64,000 nucleotides of DNA from Chitinophaga flava (GCF_003308995.1 NZ_QFFJ01000002.1:3596001-3660000); one strand, 5' to 3'; positions 53,490 through 61,951 are shown, numbered from the stretch's first letter. Made by a program: numbers and translations. The notes: a model not told the origin generated them from the letters alone.

Positions 53490-53527
53490 AGCCGGGAAGC
53501 AGGATAGTCCAGCTTCCCGGCTTTTTA
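53490..53527 (+). terminator. Rho-independent terminator after the DoxX-like gene
   Basis: AGCCGGGAAGC (53490-53500) and GCTTCCCGGCT (53512-53522) are perfect 11-bp arms with an 11-nt loop and a T5 tract (TTTTT at 53522-53526). Confidence 0.9.
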
Positions 53528-53565
53528 TCAGCATACAATATACTTCTCTCCAAAAAGAGATGACG

Positions 53566-53991
53566 TCACTGGTGAACATCCGGCCGATACACCTCCATGA
53601 GCATAGTAGGATTACTCAGCTGCTTAAAGCCATAACTGCCGTAAAGTGTGTGCGCATCTTTTGTATTCAGCATCAGCCTCCGCAATTTAGCCACCCATGG
53701 CTCATCAGTCATATGCTGCATCATCTTTTTGGAAATGCCCTTTCCGCGATATTCCGGTAATACAAACACATCTGCCAGCCAGCCAAAAGTGTGATAGTCT
53801 GTAATCAACCGGGCAAAGCCAATCTGCCGGTCTCCCACAAATGCCCCGATACAATAGGAGTGCTCCAGCGATGCTTTCACCAGGTCGTAAGATATCCCCT
53901 GCGCCCAGTAAGAATCGTGGCTCAGGTAATGGTGGATAGCTGGAATATCCATCTGTGTTACTCCTGTCTTAATTTCTATCTGATTAATCAT
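53566..53991 (-). CDS. GNAT family N-acetyltransferase
   Basis: 141 aa. Acetyl-CoA motif in LADVFVLPEYRGKGISKKMMQHM (RGKGIS), then MLNTKDAHTLYGSYGFKQL with the Tyr/Phe of motif B. It looks like the small GNATs related to YjcF/ElaA-like enzymes; substrate unknown. Divergent from the MocR gene across 93 bp that carry a direct repeat, so it is the likely target of that regulator. Confidence 0.87.
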   Translation of the reverse strand: MINQIEIKTGVTQMDIPAIHHYLSHDSYWAQGISYDLVKASLEHSYCIGAFVGDRQIGFARLITDYHTFGWLADVFVLPEYRGKGISKKMMQHMTDEPWVAKLRRLMLNTKDAHTLYGSYGFKQLSNPTMLMEVYRPDVHQ

Positions 53992-54030
53992 TCCTGGAAA
54001 ATTTTCAGCAAAAATGACTAATAAGACAAT

Positions 54031-54071
54031 ATGGACACAGTCACAATTTTATTATTTTTGATGGACACAGT
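54031..54071 (+). promoter_or_regulatory. Direct repeat and -7 box upstream of the MocR gene
   Basis: ATGGACACAGT occurs at 54031-54041 and 54061-54071, exactly 30 bp (about three helix turns) apart, and the second is followed by TAAAACTGT, giving ACAGT-N4-ACTGT. A TATTTTTG box (54053-54060) lies between them. MocR regulators commonly bind direct repeats in divergent intergenic regions. Confidence 0.5.
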
Positions 54072-54084
54072 TAAAACTGTTGAG

Positions 54085-55500
54085 ATGATGACCAAAGACT
54101 ACAAATACCAGCATATAGCGCAGAACATTACCAGGCTGATAAAAACCGGAGTATTAAAGCCCGGAGACAAACTTCCATCCATCCGCACCATCTGCCAGGA
54201 ACAGGGAATTAGTATGAATACAGCCAAACGTGTATATCTGGAACTGGAGAGCAAGGCGCTGATCATATCACGGCCGCAATCCGGATATTTTGTAGCACAG
54301 GTACCACTGAGGCAGCTGCCACTGCCGGCAACCAGCCATCCATCCGGCAAAGACAGTCGCCCTCTGCCGGTACAGCTGGTCAGCCATGTTTACAAAGACA
54401 TGGGCAAAAAGAACCTGACCCTTTTCTCCGTTGGTATACCAGCACCGGAACTGCTGCCAGTGGCCAAACTCAACAAATGCCTGCTCAAGGCTTCACGCGA
54501 GCTGAAAGAAAGCAGCGTTGGCTATGAGTCGTTACAGGGCAACGAAAAACTACGGCGGGCTATTGCACGTCGTTCTTTCATGTGGGGCGGCAGCCTCGGC
54601 CCGGATGATATTATTACCACCAGTGGAGGCATGAATGCCATTAGTTTGTGTATGATGGCCCTTACCAAAAGTGGTGACACCATCGCTACCGAGAGCCCGC
54701 TGTATCCCGGCATACTGCAGTTAGCGCAGAGTCTGGGCCTGCGGGTATTAGAGCTGCCCACCCATCCGCAAACCGGTATAGACCTGCAGGCGCTGAAGGC
54801 GGTTGTAAAAGAAATTGATCTCTGTTTGCTGGTGACCAATTTCAGCACACCACTAGGCTGTTGTATGCCCGATGAAAATAAAAAGGCAGTAGTGAAATTG
54901 CTGGAGAAACATCACGTTCCCCTGATAGAAGATGACATTTACGGCGATCTTTACTTTGGGCCATCCCGGCCCATTTCCTGTAAATCGTTTGATAAAACCG
55001 GTAATGTATTATGGTGTAGTTCCGTTTCCAAAACACTGGCTCCTGGTTATCGCGTGGGCTGGGTTTCTCCAGGCAGGTATAAAGAACAGATACTCCGATT
55101 AAAACATCTCCATGTGCTTTCCAACACCGCCATCACACAGGAAGCTGTAGCCGGTTTTCTGGAAAGCGGCGGCTATGACCATCACCTGCGCAGATTAAGA
55201 GATATTCTGCAAACTAACTGTATACACTATACGAATACTATTGCCTCCGGTTTTCCGGCAGGCACCCGCATATCGCGGCCGCAGGGCGGTCTTTCGCTGT
55301 GGGTGGAGCTGCAGAAAGGAACAGATGCAGCCGTACTTTACGAGGCCGCTATCAGACAAAAGATCAGTATTGCACCCGGGCGTATGTTTACCCTGCAAAA
55401 ACAGTTTGATAACTGTATGCGCCTGTCACTTGGGTTACCCTGGACGGAGCAGCTGCAGCGGAGATTACAACAGCTGGGCAGGATTGCAGGACAACTATAG
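54085..55500 (+). CDS. MocR-family regulator (GntR HTH fused to an aminotransferase-like domain)
   Basis: 471 aa from the ATG at 54085 (54088 also possible); ATGs at 54031 and 54061 overlap the promoter and the repeats, so they are unlikely starts. GntR winged helix at residues 5-75: YQHIAQNITRLIKTGVLKPGDKLPSIRTICQEQGISMNTAKRVYLELESKALI. The aminotransferase-like domain has VGYESLQGNEKLRRAIARR, NFSTPLGCCMPDENK, IEDDIYGDLYF and the PLP lysine in SSVSKTLAPGYRVGW. PLP-linked regulators of this type control vitamin B6, GABA or taurine genes. Divergent from a GNAT gene. Confidence 0.92.
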   Translation: MMTKDYKYQHIAQNITRLIKTGVLKPGDKLPSIRTICQEQGISMNTAKRVYLELESKALIISRPQSGYFVAQVPLRQLPLPATSHPSGKDSRPLPVQLVSHVYKDMGKKNLTLFSVGIPAPELLPVAKLNKCLLKASRELKESSVGYESLQGNEKLRRAIARRSFMWGGSLGPDDIITTSGGMNAISLCMMALTKSGDTIATESPLYPGILQLAQSLGLRVLELPTHPQTGIDLQALKAVVKEIDLCLLVTNFSTPLGCCMPDENKKAVVKLLEKHHVPLIEDDIYGDLYFGPSRPISCKSFDKTGNVLWCSSVSKTLAPGYRVGWVSPGRYKEQILRLKHLHVLSNTAITQEAVAGFLESGGYDHHLRRLRDILQTNCIHYTNTIASGFPAGTRISRPQGGLSLWVELQKGTDAAVLYEAAIRQKISIAPGRMFTLQKQFDNCMRLSLGLPWTEQLQRRLQQLGRIAGQL

Positions 55501-55502
55501 AT

Positions 55503-56153
55503 TTATAATTCTCCGAAATCATAACGGTCTATCATTAACTCCATTTCAGTTTCTGTTCTGCAGGAAAGAAAAAGGCTTTCTCCTACTCCGCCCTGCGGGT
55601 CAGGGAAATACCATACCAGCTTGTCGGTACTCCAGTAGATGATTAGATTGTTGGATTGATCTACCACTTTCTCCCAATGAGTGGCAAGGTCCTGCAACAT
55701 TACGGTTATCATTTCGTCATCTATACCACTGTACAGTGAAGCCATGTAGTTGTAACCACCCTGGGCAAACTGATAATATAAACACATCTCCAGAAAAGCC
55801 TGCAGGTCTGCATCTTCGGCGTACCATTCCTTGTCTGGCACAGGACATTGATATACTTTTTCCGGTGCAGCAGGAGACACACCCCATACACAAACACCCT
55901 GGTTTTCTTCCAGAAAAACAAGTTTATCATCTTCTACATACAACTTATCCAGTGGAGCAAAATGCTGGAAAACATCCATCACTTGCTCATTACGACCAGC
56001 ACACAAATAAAATGTTTGCAGTAACTCCGGTATTTTTACAGACAGCCGCGCTTCTGTATCCTGTATCATTGTAATACTCACTCCATCATCCGCGCTGAGA
56101 TTTCTCCCCAACAATCTTTCAACAATAAATCTTATGCTGTTTTCCATATTCAC
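55503..56153 (-). CDS. SMI1/KNR4 (SUKH)-like protein
   Basis: 216 aa. The N-terminal part TMIQDTEARLSVKIPELLQTFYLCAGRNEQVMDVFQHFAPLDKLYVEDDKLVFLEENQGVCVWGVS has the SUKH pattern (E-x-x-L...I-P-x-x-L/Y-x-x-F-Y, W-G at the end). SUKH domains are common immunity proteins against contact-dependent toxins. No toxin gene is next to it, so it may be an orphan immunity gene. It is convergent with the MocR gene, 2 bp between stops. Confidence 0.6.
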   Translation of the reverse strand: MNMENSIRFIVERLLGRNLSADDGVSITMIQDTEARLSVKIPELLQTFYLCAGRNEQVMDVFQHFAPLDKLYVEDDKLVFLEENQGVCVWGVSPAAPEKVYQCPVPDKEWYAEDADLQAFLEMCLYYQFAQGGYNYMASLYSGIDDEMITVMLQDLATHWEKVVDQSNNLIIYWSTDKLVWYFPDPQGGVGESLFLSCRTETEMELMIDRYDFGEL

Positions 56154-56240
56154 AAAAATGCGATAAAATAATTTACCAATTTAAAACTGCAGAGGCGGCA
56201 TAGAAATTGTTATTAAACAGTTACCAAAATTTTCATTCCT

Positions 56241-57920
56241 ATGTCCGCCAAAACAATGTTAGCCAGTCTGTGCATAATAGCCACCAATGTATTTGCACAA
56301 CCATCTTCTCCAAGCGTTCAACGCAGCGAGCCTTTCCCAGAACCCACTTCCGGTGCCAACCGACTCCTATTCATGCCGGATGGGAATACGCTTTTCTTCA
56401 ACTTCACACCCAGAAAGGGTATTGAGGTCACGGTTTACAATCCGAACCATCAGGTCAGTGCAACAACGCGTTCTTCTATCCGCTCCTGGAGCAACTGGCG
56501 GATGTACACGTCACAACTGCGCGGGCTATACGCCATCAATGGGCAGGCCGTGGTATTCCTGGAGCAGCAGATCCATCTGAAGCCCGCTTTGTACCGGCTT
56601 GTATTTGACGCCCATAGCGGCGCCCTGTTATCGGATACACTGGTGGCCCGTCTTTCCAGACCCAACCTACTTAATCACCATGTCGTCTCCTCTAATCCGG
56701 AAGAGATACCTTCGTTCGTGATTAAAAAGGATCCGGACAGTGATTTTTACGGTATAGCCATGACCAATATGGGCACCCGTAATGCAGCGAAGCGTATACG
56801 AGTACTACATTTCAGCCCGCATCACACCTTACTTAACGATGCATTTTTTGAGGTCCCTGACAACCACCTTAAATACATCGATGTTGCTGACATGCATGTA
56901 AACGCTGATTCAGCCGTATTCCTGGCCACATTTGCCTATAACAACGGAGTGTTTTACACCCGGAATTCGCGTATTATCATCGGCAAACTACAACCCGGAC
57001 ACCGGTCTTTCCAAACATCAGTACTGGAACACACGGCCAACATGCAGGTGCAGAATGCAGCACTGCAATACAACCGTCAGGATGGCCATATCTATCTGCT
57101 CACTACGGTCCAATCGCGTACCACGGAAGAAAAGCCCATCATGCGCACCAATCTGATCAATCGGTTTGCGTTGCTGATGAATGTAATCAATCCGGACAAC
57201 CTAACTGTTAAGAACCATTATTTTGTTCGCCACAACCTGCTGGATACATACGCGCAGCAACATCTCCAGTACAAGTATCCCTATTATGGTGAGATACAGG
57301 ATTTCAGGCTCAATCCCGATGGCTCGGTACAACTGCTCATGGAAGAAACCGATGTGACTACCCGGACTATTTATGACAGCACTCTCCTTCACTTTAAAAC
57401 GCCTACCACCAATACAATCACTCATCTGGGTGGAATAGGCCTTGTAAAGCTGGGAGCTGATGGCAAAGAGCTGGATGGTTATGCCATTGCAAAAGACCAG
57501 AGAGCAGAGGCTTTCATCAATACTTTTGCGCTCAACAAACGGAATCAGTCCGGCTGGACTTTCCGTGCAGCCGACAACTGGATGAACCTTTCCGGATTCT
57601 GTTCCTACGATTTTTTCAGCGCTGATGGCAGGGATTATGTGATATACAATGATTATCCTTCCAACAAGGAAAATACCAGTGAGCGCTACCGTTCGCAGAA
57701 AACAGTATACCAGATGTCCCGTACCAACACTGTATGTGCGGTGTATGACGGTCATCAGATCAACAAAACCTGGCTTTATGGAGAGCCTGCTGCCGGCGAA
57801 TCCCGCTTCACCCAGATGGAGATGATCGCCCGGAAGCCGGATGGGAAATCATTTGCCACAATGATGATTGAAAGAAAAGAAGGACACAAACAGGCCTATA
57901 TCGTTTGGGTAACGCTGTAA
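56241..57920 (+). CDS. Secreted protein of unknown function, beta-propeller-like
   Basis: 559 aa. Signal peptide (MLASLCIIATNVFAQ; start could be Met1 or Met6). The mature part is a series of beta-rich units with repeated patterns such as GNTLFFNFTPRKG, GHIYLLTTVQS, GSVQLLMEETD and GRDYVIYNDYPSN, consistent with a beta-propeller-type fold, but I do not recognise a family. A single gene; the last codons overlap a longer version of the following Crp-like gene, which is better started at 57941. Confidence 0.65.
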   Translation: MSAKTMLASLCIIATNVFAQPSSPSVQRSEPFPEPTSGANRLLFMPDGNTLFFNFTPRKGIEVTVYNPNHQVSATTRSSIRSWSNWRMYTSQLRGLYAINGQAVVFLEQQIHLKPALYRLVFDAHSGALLSDTLVARLSRPNLLNHHVVSSNPEEIPSFVIKKDPDSDFYGIAMTNMGTRNAAKRIRVLHFSPHHTLLNDAFFEVPDNHLKYIDVADMHVNADSAVFLATFAYNNGVFYTRNSRIIIGKLQPGHRSFQTSVLEHTANMQVQNAALQYNRQDGHIYLLTTVQSRTTEEKPIMRTNLINRFALLMNVINPDNLTVKNHYFVRHNLLDTYAQQHLQYKYPYYGEIQDFRLNPDGSVQLLMEETDVTTRTIYDSTLLHFKTPTTNTITHLGGIGLVKLGADGKELDGYAIAKDQRAEAFINTFALNKRNQSGWTFRAADNWMNLSGFCSYDFFSADGRDYVIYNDYPSNKENTSERYRSQKTVYQMSRTNTVCAVYDGHQINKTWLYGEPAAGESRFTQMEMIARKPDGKSFATMMIERKEGHKQAYIVWVTL

Positions 57921-57940
57921 TACCCTACCTTTGGGGTAAT

Positions 57941-58531
57941 ATGCCGCACGATCCTTATCATAAAATCATAGCGCAATTAAATGCACTGGTTCATCTGGAT
58001 GAAGAAGAACAGACACAGGTTCGTTCCTCGTTTGAACCAGTGCATTTTGCCAAGCGCACTGTTCTTGTTAAAGAAGGCAGTATTTGCCGTTATATGTATT
58101 TTATCAATTCCGGCTACCTCCGCACATATTATGTAAAAGAAGGGCTGGAAGTAACTAATCATATCAACTGTCCCACAGGCTTTATCACCGCTTTCAGCAG
58201 TTATATTACCGGCGCACCTTCGTATGAATATCTCGAATGTATTACTGCCTGTGAACTGCTGCGTATCCCCAAAGAGAAGCTGGACACATTGTTTGTCAAC
58301 AATCATAAATGGGCGGAAGCAGGCCGTATCATTAATGAAAACGTTGTGCTGTATAATGAACAACGGACCCGCGATATCATCAGTAAAACTGCGGAAGAAA
58401 GATATCTCCAGCTGCTGGAAGAACATCCGGATTATGTTCATCATGTTCCACTACAATATATAGCCTCCTTTATAGGTGTGAAGCCTGAGTCGCTCAGCCG
58501 TATCCGGCGAACCTTACAGACACAAGGCTAA
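57941..58531 (+). CDS. Crp/Fnr-family transcriptional regulator
   Basis: 196 aa from the ATG at 57941. The cyclic-nucleotide-binding jelly roll spans about residues 15-115 (RTVLVKEGSICRYMYFINSGYLRTYYVKEG); the C-terminal HTH includes TAEERYLQLLEEHPDYVHHVPLQYIASFIGVKPESLSRIRR. This is the Bacteroidota Crp-like group, which usually has no cAMP-contact Arg pattern of E. coli Crp. It is 73 bp before an SDR gene and may regulate it. Confidence 0.88.
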   Translation: MPHDPYHKIIAQLNALVHLDEEEQTQVRSSFEPVHFAKRTVLVKEGSICRYMYFINSGYLRTYYVKEGLEVTNHINCPTGFITAFSSYITGAPSYEYLECITACELLRIPKEKLDTLFVNNHKWAEAGRIINENVVLYNEQRTRDIISKTAEERYLQLLEEHPDYVHHVPLQYIASFIGVKPESLSRIRRTLQTQG

Positions 58532-58604
58532 AATAAATTCCTAACATAGGTCAAGTAGTCCTGTCTCCTGCCCCCTTAATTTTGCCTTATCAAGCTGATA
58601 AATT

Positions 58605-59399
58605 ATGAAATCACTTAAAGGTAAAACTGTATTGGTCACCGGAGCCTCATCCGGTATAGGAGAAGCATTTGCAAAACAATTTGCGGCATACGGCTGCCAT
58701 CTGGTGCTCACCGCCCGCTCCGGCGACAAGCTTCATCAGACGGCCCGGGAATTGAGCAGCACCTACGATATACAAGCGACAGTCATCACAGCAGACCTGA
58801 GCAGACAGGGCGCAGGCAGGGAGCTGGCCGCAGCTATCTGGCAGCAGCAGCTGAATATCGATATCCTCATCAACAATGCCGGTTTCGGTAAATGGGCCGG
58901 TTTCCTGCAAGAGACACCGGATACCTATCAGGACATGATACAACTCAATACCACCGCTCTCGTGGAACTCTCTCACCTGTTTCTGCCACATATGCTGGAG
59001 AAAAAAAGCGGTGGCATTATCAACATAGGCTCTACCGGCTCTTTCCAGCCTGCACCTTATATCGCAGTGTATTGTGCCACCAAAGCCTTTGTGCTTAGTT
59101 TTTCCGAAGCCCTGTACGGCGAATACCGGGACAGAGGCGTTACGGTTACCGCAGTCTGTCCGGGTAATACAGAGACGGCTTTTTTCCGGGTGGCAAATGC
59201 GGATACCAAAGGGATGCCGGCAGCAACCCCGGAACAGGTAGCCAGCGAAGGTATCAGTGCTTTCCTGAAAGGTAAAAACTATATTGTCACCGGTGGATGG
59301 AGCAATTACCTGCAGTCGCTTTCCTCCCGCTTCCTCCCCCGCAAAGCTGTTATTGGTATTGTAGCCGGCATGTTCAGAAACAGGGTAAGCCATGGCTGA
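58605..59399 (+). CDS. Short-chain dehydrogenase/reductase
   Basis: 264 aa. Cofactor motif TGASSGIG near residue 14, NNAG in ILINNAGFGKWAGF, and the catalytic Ser and Tyr-x3-Lys in STGSFQPAPYIAVYCATKAFVLS. The PGNTETAFF loop after the active site is typical of classical SDRs. NAD(P)H-dependent oxidoreductase of unknown substrate, similar to the DltE/YqjQ-type bacterial SDRs. It lies between a Crp-like gene and an NmrA-like gene. Confidence 0.9.
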   Translation: MKSLKGKTVLVTGASSGIGEAFAKQFAAYGCHLVLTARSGDKLHQTARELSSTYDIQATVITADLSRQGAGRELAAAIWQQQLNIDILINNAGFGKWAGFLQETPDTYQDMIQLNTTALVELSHLFLPHMLEKKSGGIINIGSTGSFQPAPYIAVYCATKAFVLSFSEALYGEYRDRGVTVTAVCPGNTETAFFRVANADTKGMPAATPEQVASEGISAFLKGKNYIVTGGWSNYLQSLSSRFLPRKAVIGIVAGMFRNRVSHG

Positions 59400-59453
59400 T
59401 ATTTTTGGGTAGTAAGGTAAAAGCGATTATCTTTCTACATATAAAAAATCCTT

Positions 59454-60134
59454 ATGAGCAATACCCGGCAACTCAAAGTAATTGTTACCGGTGCGAGCGG
59501 CATGGTAGGTGAAGGTGTGATGCATGAATGTCTACAGCATCCGCAGGTGGAAGAAGTACTGGTCATCAACCGCAGGCCCTCCGGCATCGTACACCCTAAG
59601 TTAAAAGAGATCGTCCATCAGGACTTTTTTAACCTTACTCCCATTGCAGATCAGCTGCGGGATTATGATGCCTGCTATTTCTGTCTGGGCGTATCTTCTG
59701 TAGGTATGGCCCAACAACAATACTACCGGCTTACCTATACGCTCACCATGCATGTAGCGGAAACCCTGAGCCGCAGAAACAGCAATATGATATTCTGTTA
59801 TATTTCCGGCGCCGGTACAGACAGCTCGGAACAAGGTCGCAGTGCCTGGGCCAGGGTAAAAGGCAAAACCGAAAACGACCTGCTGAAACTACCATTCAAA
59901 AAAGTGTATGCCTTCCGGCCCGGTTTTATCAAACCCACCAAAGGCTTAAAACATGCACATACTTTTTACAGATACATCAACTGGCTCTTCCCGATAGGAA
60001 GAGCCCTTTTCCCCAGCGGTTTTTGTACACTGGCAGAACTGGGACGTGCTATGATCAATATAACCCTGTACGGCTACGGACGACAGATCATCGAAGGAAA
60101 AGATATCATAGCCCTGGCAGGAACACCCCTCTGA
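59454..60134 (+). CDS. NAD-dependent epimerase/dehydratase-like protein (extended SDR)
   Basis: 226 aa. A Rossmann fold with VTGASGMVGEGVMHECL at the N-terminus and the conserved Tyr in a FCYISGAGTDSSEQGRSAWARVKGKTENDLLKL stretch (the W-A-R-V-K-G-K-x-E-x-x-L pattern of the HTATIP2/YbjT-like group), followed by AFRPGFIKPTKGL. Probably an oxidoreductase-like or NAD-sensing protein; substrate unknown. Starts 54 bp after the SDR gene. Confidence 0.86.
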   Translation: MSNTRQLKVIVTGASGMVGEGVMHECLQHPQVEEVLVINRRPSGIVHPKLKEIVHQDFFNLTPIADQLRDYDACYFCLGVSSVGMAQQQYYRLTYTLTMHVAETLSRRNSNMIFCYISGAGTDSSEQGRSAWARVKGKTENDLLKLPFKKVYAFRPGFIKPTKGLKHAHTFYRYINWLFPIGRALFPSGFCTLAELGRAMINITLYGYGRQIIEGKDIIALAGTPL

Positions 60135-60165
60135 AGTATCGGTAATTTTTATTTATTTTACACCC

Positions 60166-60777
60166 ATGACAACATCCTATCTACCTTCCTACTATAACGG
60201 ATTGATGAAAAAATATCCGGTGGTGACCCAAGAAGAATGGCAGTTACTGGATAGCATCGTGGTAATTAAACACATCCGTAAAGGAGAGTCCTTCCTCCGT
60301 TATGGTAAAGTAGCACGTTATTCCGCCTTCGTGATTTCCGGCCTGTTCAAATTTTCCATCCTGGATGAAGAAGGAACCGAAAAGATCATCCGTTTTGGCT
60401 TCCCCGACGACTTCCTTGCCAACTGTGAGAGTTATAATAAAAAAGCGCCTTCCGCAATCAGTATTACTGCCATGGAAGATTCCGTGATATTGCGGATCAA
60501 TATCAAAAGGCTGGAACCGTTGTATCATCTGCATATGAACCTGTTGCATGTCAACCTCCAGCTGTTTCAGGAAATGTCAGAACAACAAACAGAACATCAG
60601 CAGATCCTGTCTTTAAAAAGTCCGCTGCAGCGATATCGCTTTCTACTCGAAAGACGCCCAGCCATTGTTCAGAAAATATCACTTACCAACATCGCCCGGT
60701 ATCTGTATATCAGCCGCGAAGCCTTGAGCAGAGCACGTCTATACCTGCTGGACCAGAACAGGAACTTTTGTGATTGA
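60166..60777 (+). CDS. Crp/Fnr-family transcriptional regulator (second copy)
   Basis: 203 aa. cNMP-binding-like beta domain (IRKGESFLRYGKVARYSAFVISGLFKFSILDEEGTEKIIRFGFPDDF) and a C-terminal HTH (SLTNIARYLYISREALSRARLYL). It is not close in sequence to the regulator at 57941, so the two are separate branches rather than a recent duplication. 31 bp separate it from the upstream epimerase-like gene. Confidence 0.87.
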   Translation: MTTSYLPSYYNGLMKKYPVVTQEEWQLLDSIVVIKHIRKGESFLRYGKVARYSAFVISGLFKFSILDEEGTEKIIRFGFPDDFLANCESYNKKAPSAISITAMEDSVILRINIKRLEPLYHLHMNLLHVNLQLFQEMSEQQTEHQQILSLKSPLQRYRFLLERRPAIVQKISLTNIARYLYISREALSRARLYLLDQNRNFCD

Positions 60778-60825
60778 AGTCACGGACACAGATATACTGA
60801 ATGGATAGTTTTGCTTTAAAAAAAT

Positions 60826-61533
60826 ATGAAGCAAAGCATGATCTTGTTGCATGGTCTTTTTGGCGGGCTTAGTAACTGGCACGGAGTAGTTCAGAATTTT
60901 GAATCACGCTATGACATTCACATTCCGCCATTACCTATTTATGACCAACATAATCAGGACAATCTCGATTACCTGGTCAACTACCTGGAGAACTATATAC
61001 AGCAACATCACCTGGAAAAGTTAATACTGATAGGCAATTCCCTCGGAGGACATGTCGCCATCCTCTATACCCACCGGCACCCGGAAATGGTCGATAAACT
61101 GATCCTGACCGGCAGCTCCGGCCTCTACGAAAACAATAGCCTGGGTAGCTTCCCCAAACGAGGCAACTATAACTATATCCGGGAACGCGTAGCCTACACA
61201 TTCTATGATCCGGCCACCGCAACAGATGAACTGGTAGATGAGGTATTCAAAACTACCACCAATGCCGCCAAATGTATGCGTATCGTCCGTATGGCCAAAT
61301 CAGCCCAACGCAATTATGTCGGGCCTATATTACCAGAGATACCCACCAACACTTTACTGATATGGGGAGAAGAAGACAAAATCTCGCCCCCCGATGTAGC
61401 ACACGAATTTTTACAGTTCCTGCCTAATGCTTCACTGGTGATGCTGCCCAAATGCGGCCACGCCCCTATGATGGAGCTTCCTGAATTATTTAATGAATCG
61501 CTGGAGCGTTTTCTTCTCGAGTCCCAGGGCTAA
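60826..61533 (+). CDS. Alpha/beta hydrolase
   Basis: 235 aa. Oxyanion HGLFGGLSNWHG at the start, nucleophile elbow GNSLGGHVAIL, Asp in WGEEDKISPP and His in CGHAPMMELPELF. The chain ends LLESQG: Ser-Gln-Gly and the TAA come from REP-like palindrome copy 4. Substrate unknown; the family resembles carboxylesterases and haloperoxidase-like hydrolases. Confidence 0.9.
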   Translation: MKQSMILLHGLFGGLSNWHGVVQNFESRYDIHIPPLPIYDQHNQDNLDYLVNYLENYIQQHHLEKLILIGNSLGGHVAILYTHRHPEMVDKLILTGSSGLYENNSLGSFPKRGNYNYIRERVAYTFYDPATATDELVDEVFKTTTNAAKCMRIVRMAKSAQRNYVGPILPEIPTNTLLIWGEEDKISPPDVAHEFLQFLPNASLVMLPKCGHAPMMELPELFNESLERFLLESQG

Positions 61534-61542
61534 AGCCCTGGG
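61523..61542. repeat. REP-like palindrome copy 4 (overlaps hydrolase stop)
   Basis: CCCAGGGCT (61523-61531) and AGCCCTGGG (61534-61542), 9-bp arms around AA, followed by CTATG as in copies 1 and 2. The hydrolase TAA lies in the loop. Confidence 0.85.
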
Positions 61543-61600
61543 CTATGTTTGTTTTTTTCCGGAGCGGGGGAATTGGGAATAATTTAGCCATTAGGCTTAA

Positions 61601-61759
61601 TGGTTTGCAGGAATGATGTAAGCAAATGATGATTTGTGCTGAGGTTTTGATGATTTGCAGGGATCATATAAGCGGATGATTAGCGCTGAGACATGAATGA
61701 TTTTCAGGAATGATGTAAGCGGATGATTAGCGGCGGGTTTTAATGATTGCCAGGATGAC
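61601..61759. repeat. Imperfect tandem repeat, about 47 bp unit, just over three copies
   Basis: Units begin near 61601, 61653 and 61700, with a partial unit from 61746. Each has a CAGGAATGATGTAAGC-type block followed by a GGATGATTAGCG block. Units 2 and 3 are 47 and 46 bp and nearly the same in the second block; unit 1 is longer (about 52 bp) and more diverged. Confidence 0.65.
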
Positions 61760-61762
61760 AAT

Positions 61763-61820
61763 CCAGCCCGAAATTCTTTTATTCATAGCAGCTGCTGCGA
61801 ATAAAAGAATTTCGGGCTGG
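61763..61820. repeat. 22-bp perfect inverted repeat
   Basis: The arms at 61763-61784 and 61799-61820 are perfect 22-bp complements (each includes CCAGCCCGAAATTC or its complement) with a 14-nt loop that contains AGCAGCTGCT. It could be a strong terminator for either direction or the remains of a small inverted-repeat element. Confidence 0.85.
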
Positions 61821-61867
61821 CCTTTATAATTTCCCAGGGGGCTAGCGCGAACTGCCAACAATTTTAG

Positions 61868-61887
61868 CCCAGGGCTTCAGCCCTGGG
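61868..61887. repeat. REP-like palindrome copy 5 (inverted relative to copy 4)
   Basis: CCCAGGGCT (61868-61876) and AGCCCTGGG (61879-61887) around TC; read on the minus strand it is the copy 1-4 form with a loop TGAA instead of TAAA and is followed by CTA. So copies 4 and 5 face each other about 325 bp apart. Confidence 0.75.
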
Positions 61888-61951
61888 ATTGGTTCTTTTT
61901 TTGGAAAACCAATTTTATTTCGTCAATTTTGGTGTTACATAAATAACCGAT

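Noticed and set aside
58647..59393. Open frame of 248 codons on the minus strand
   Set aside because: Antisense to the SDR gene, which has all catalytic residues; no protein-like pattern in the antisense frame.
29219..61887. REP-like palindromes as ordinary terminators only
   Set aside because: Some copies lack a T-run, one lies in the leader of the next gene, and the sequence is shared between unrelated genes, so a repeat family explains them better, although they may also stop transcription.
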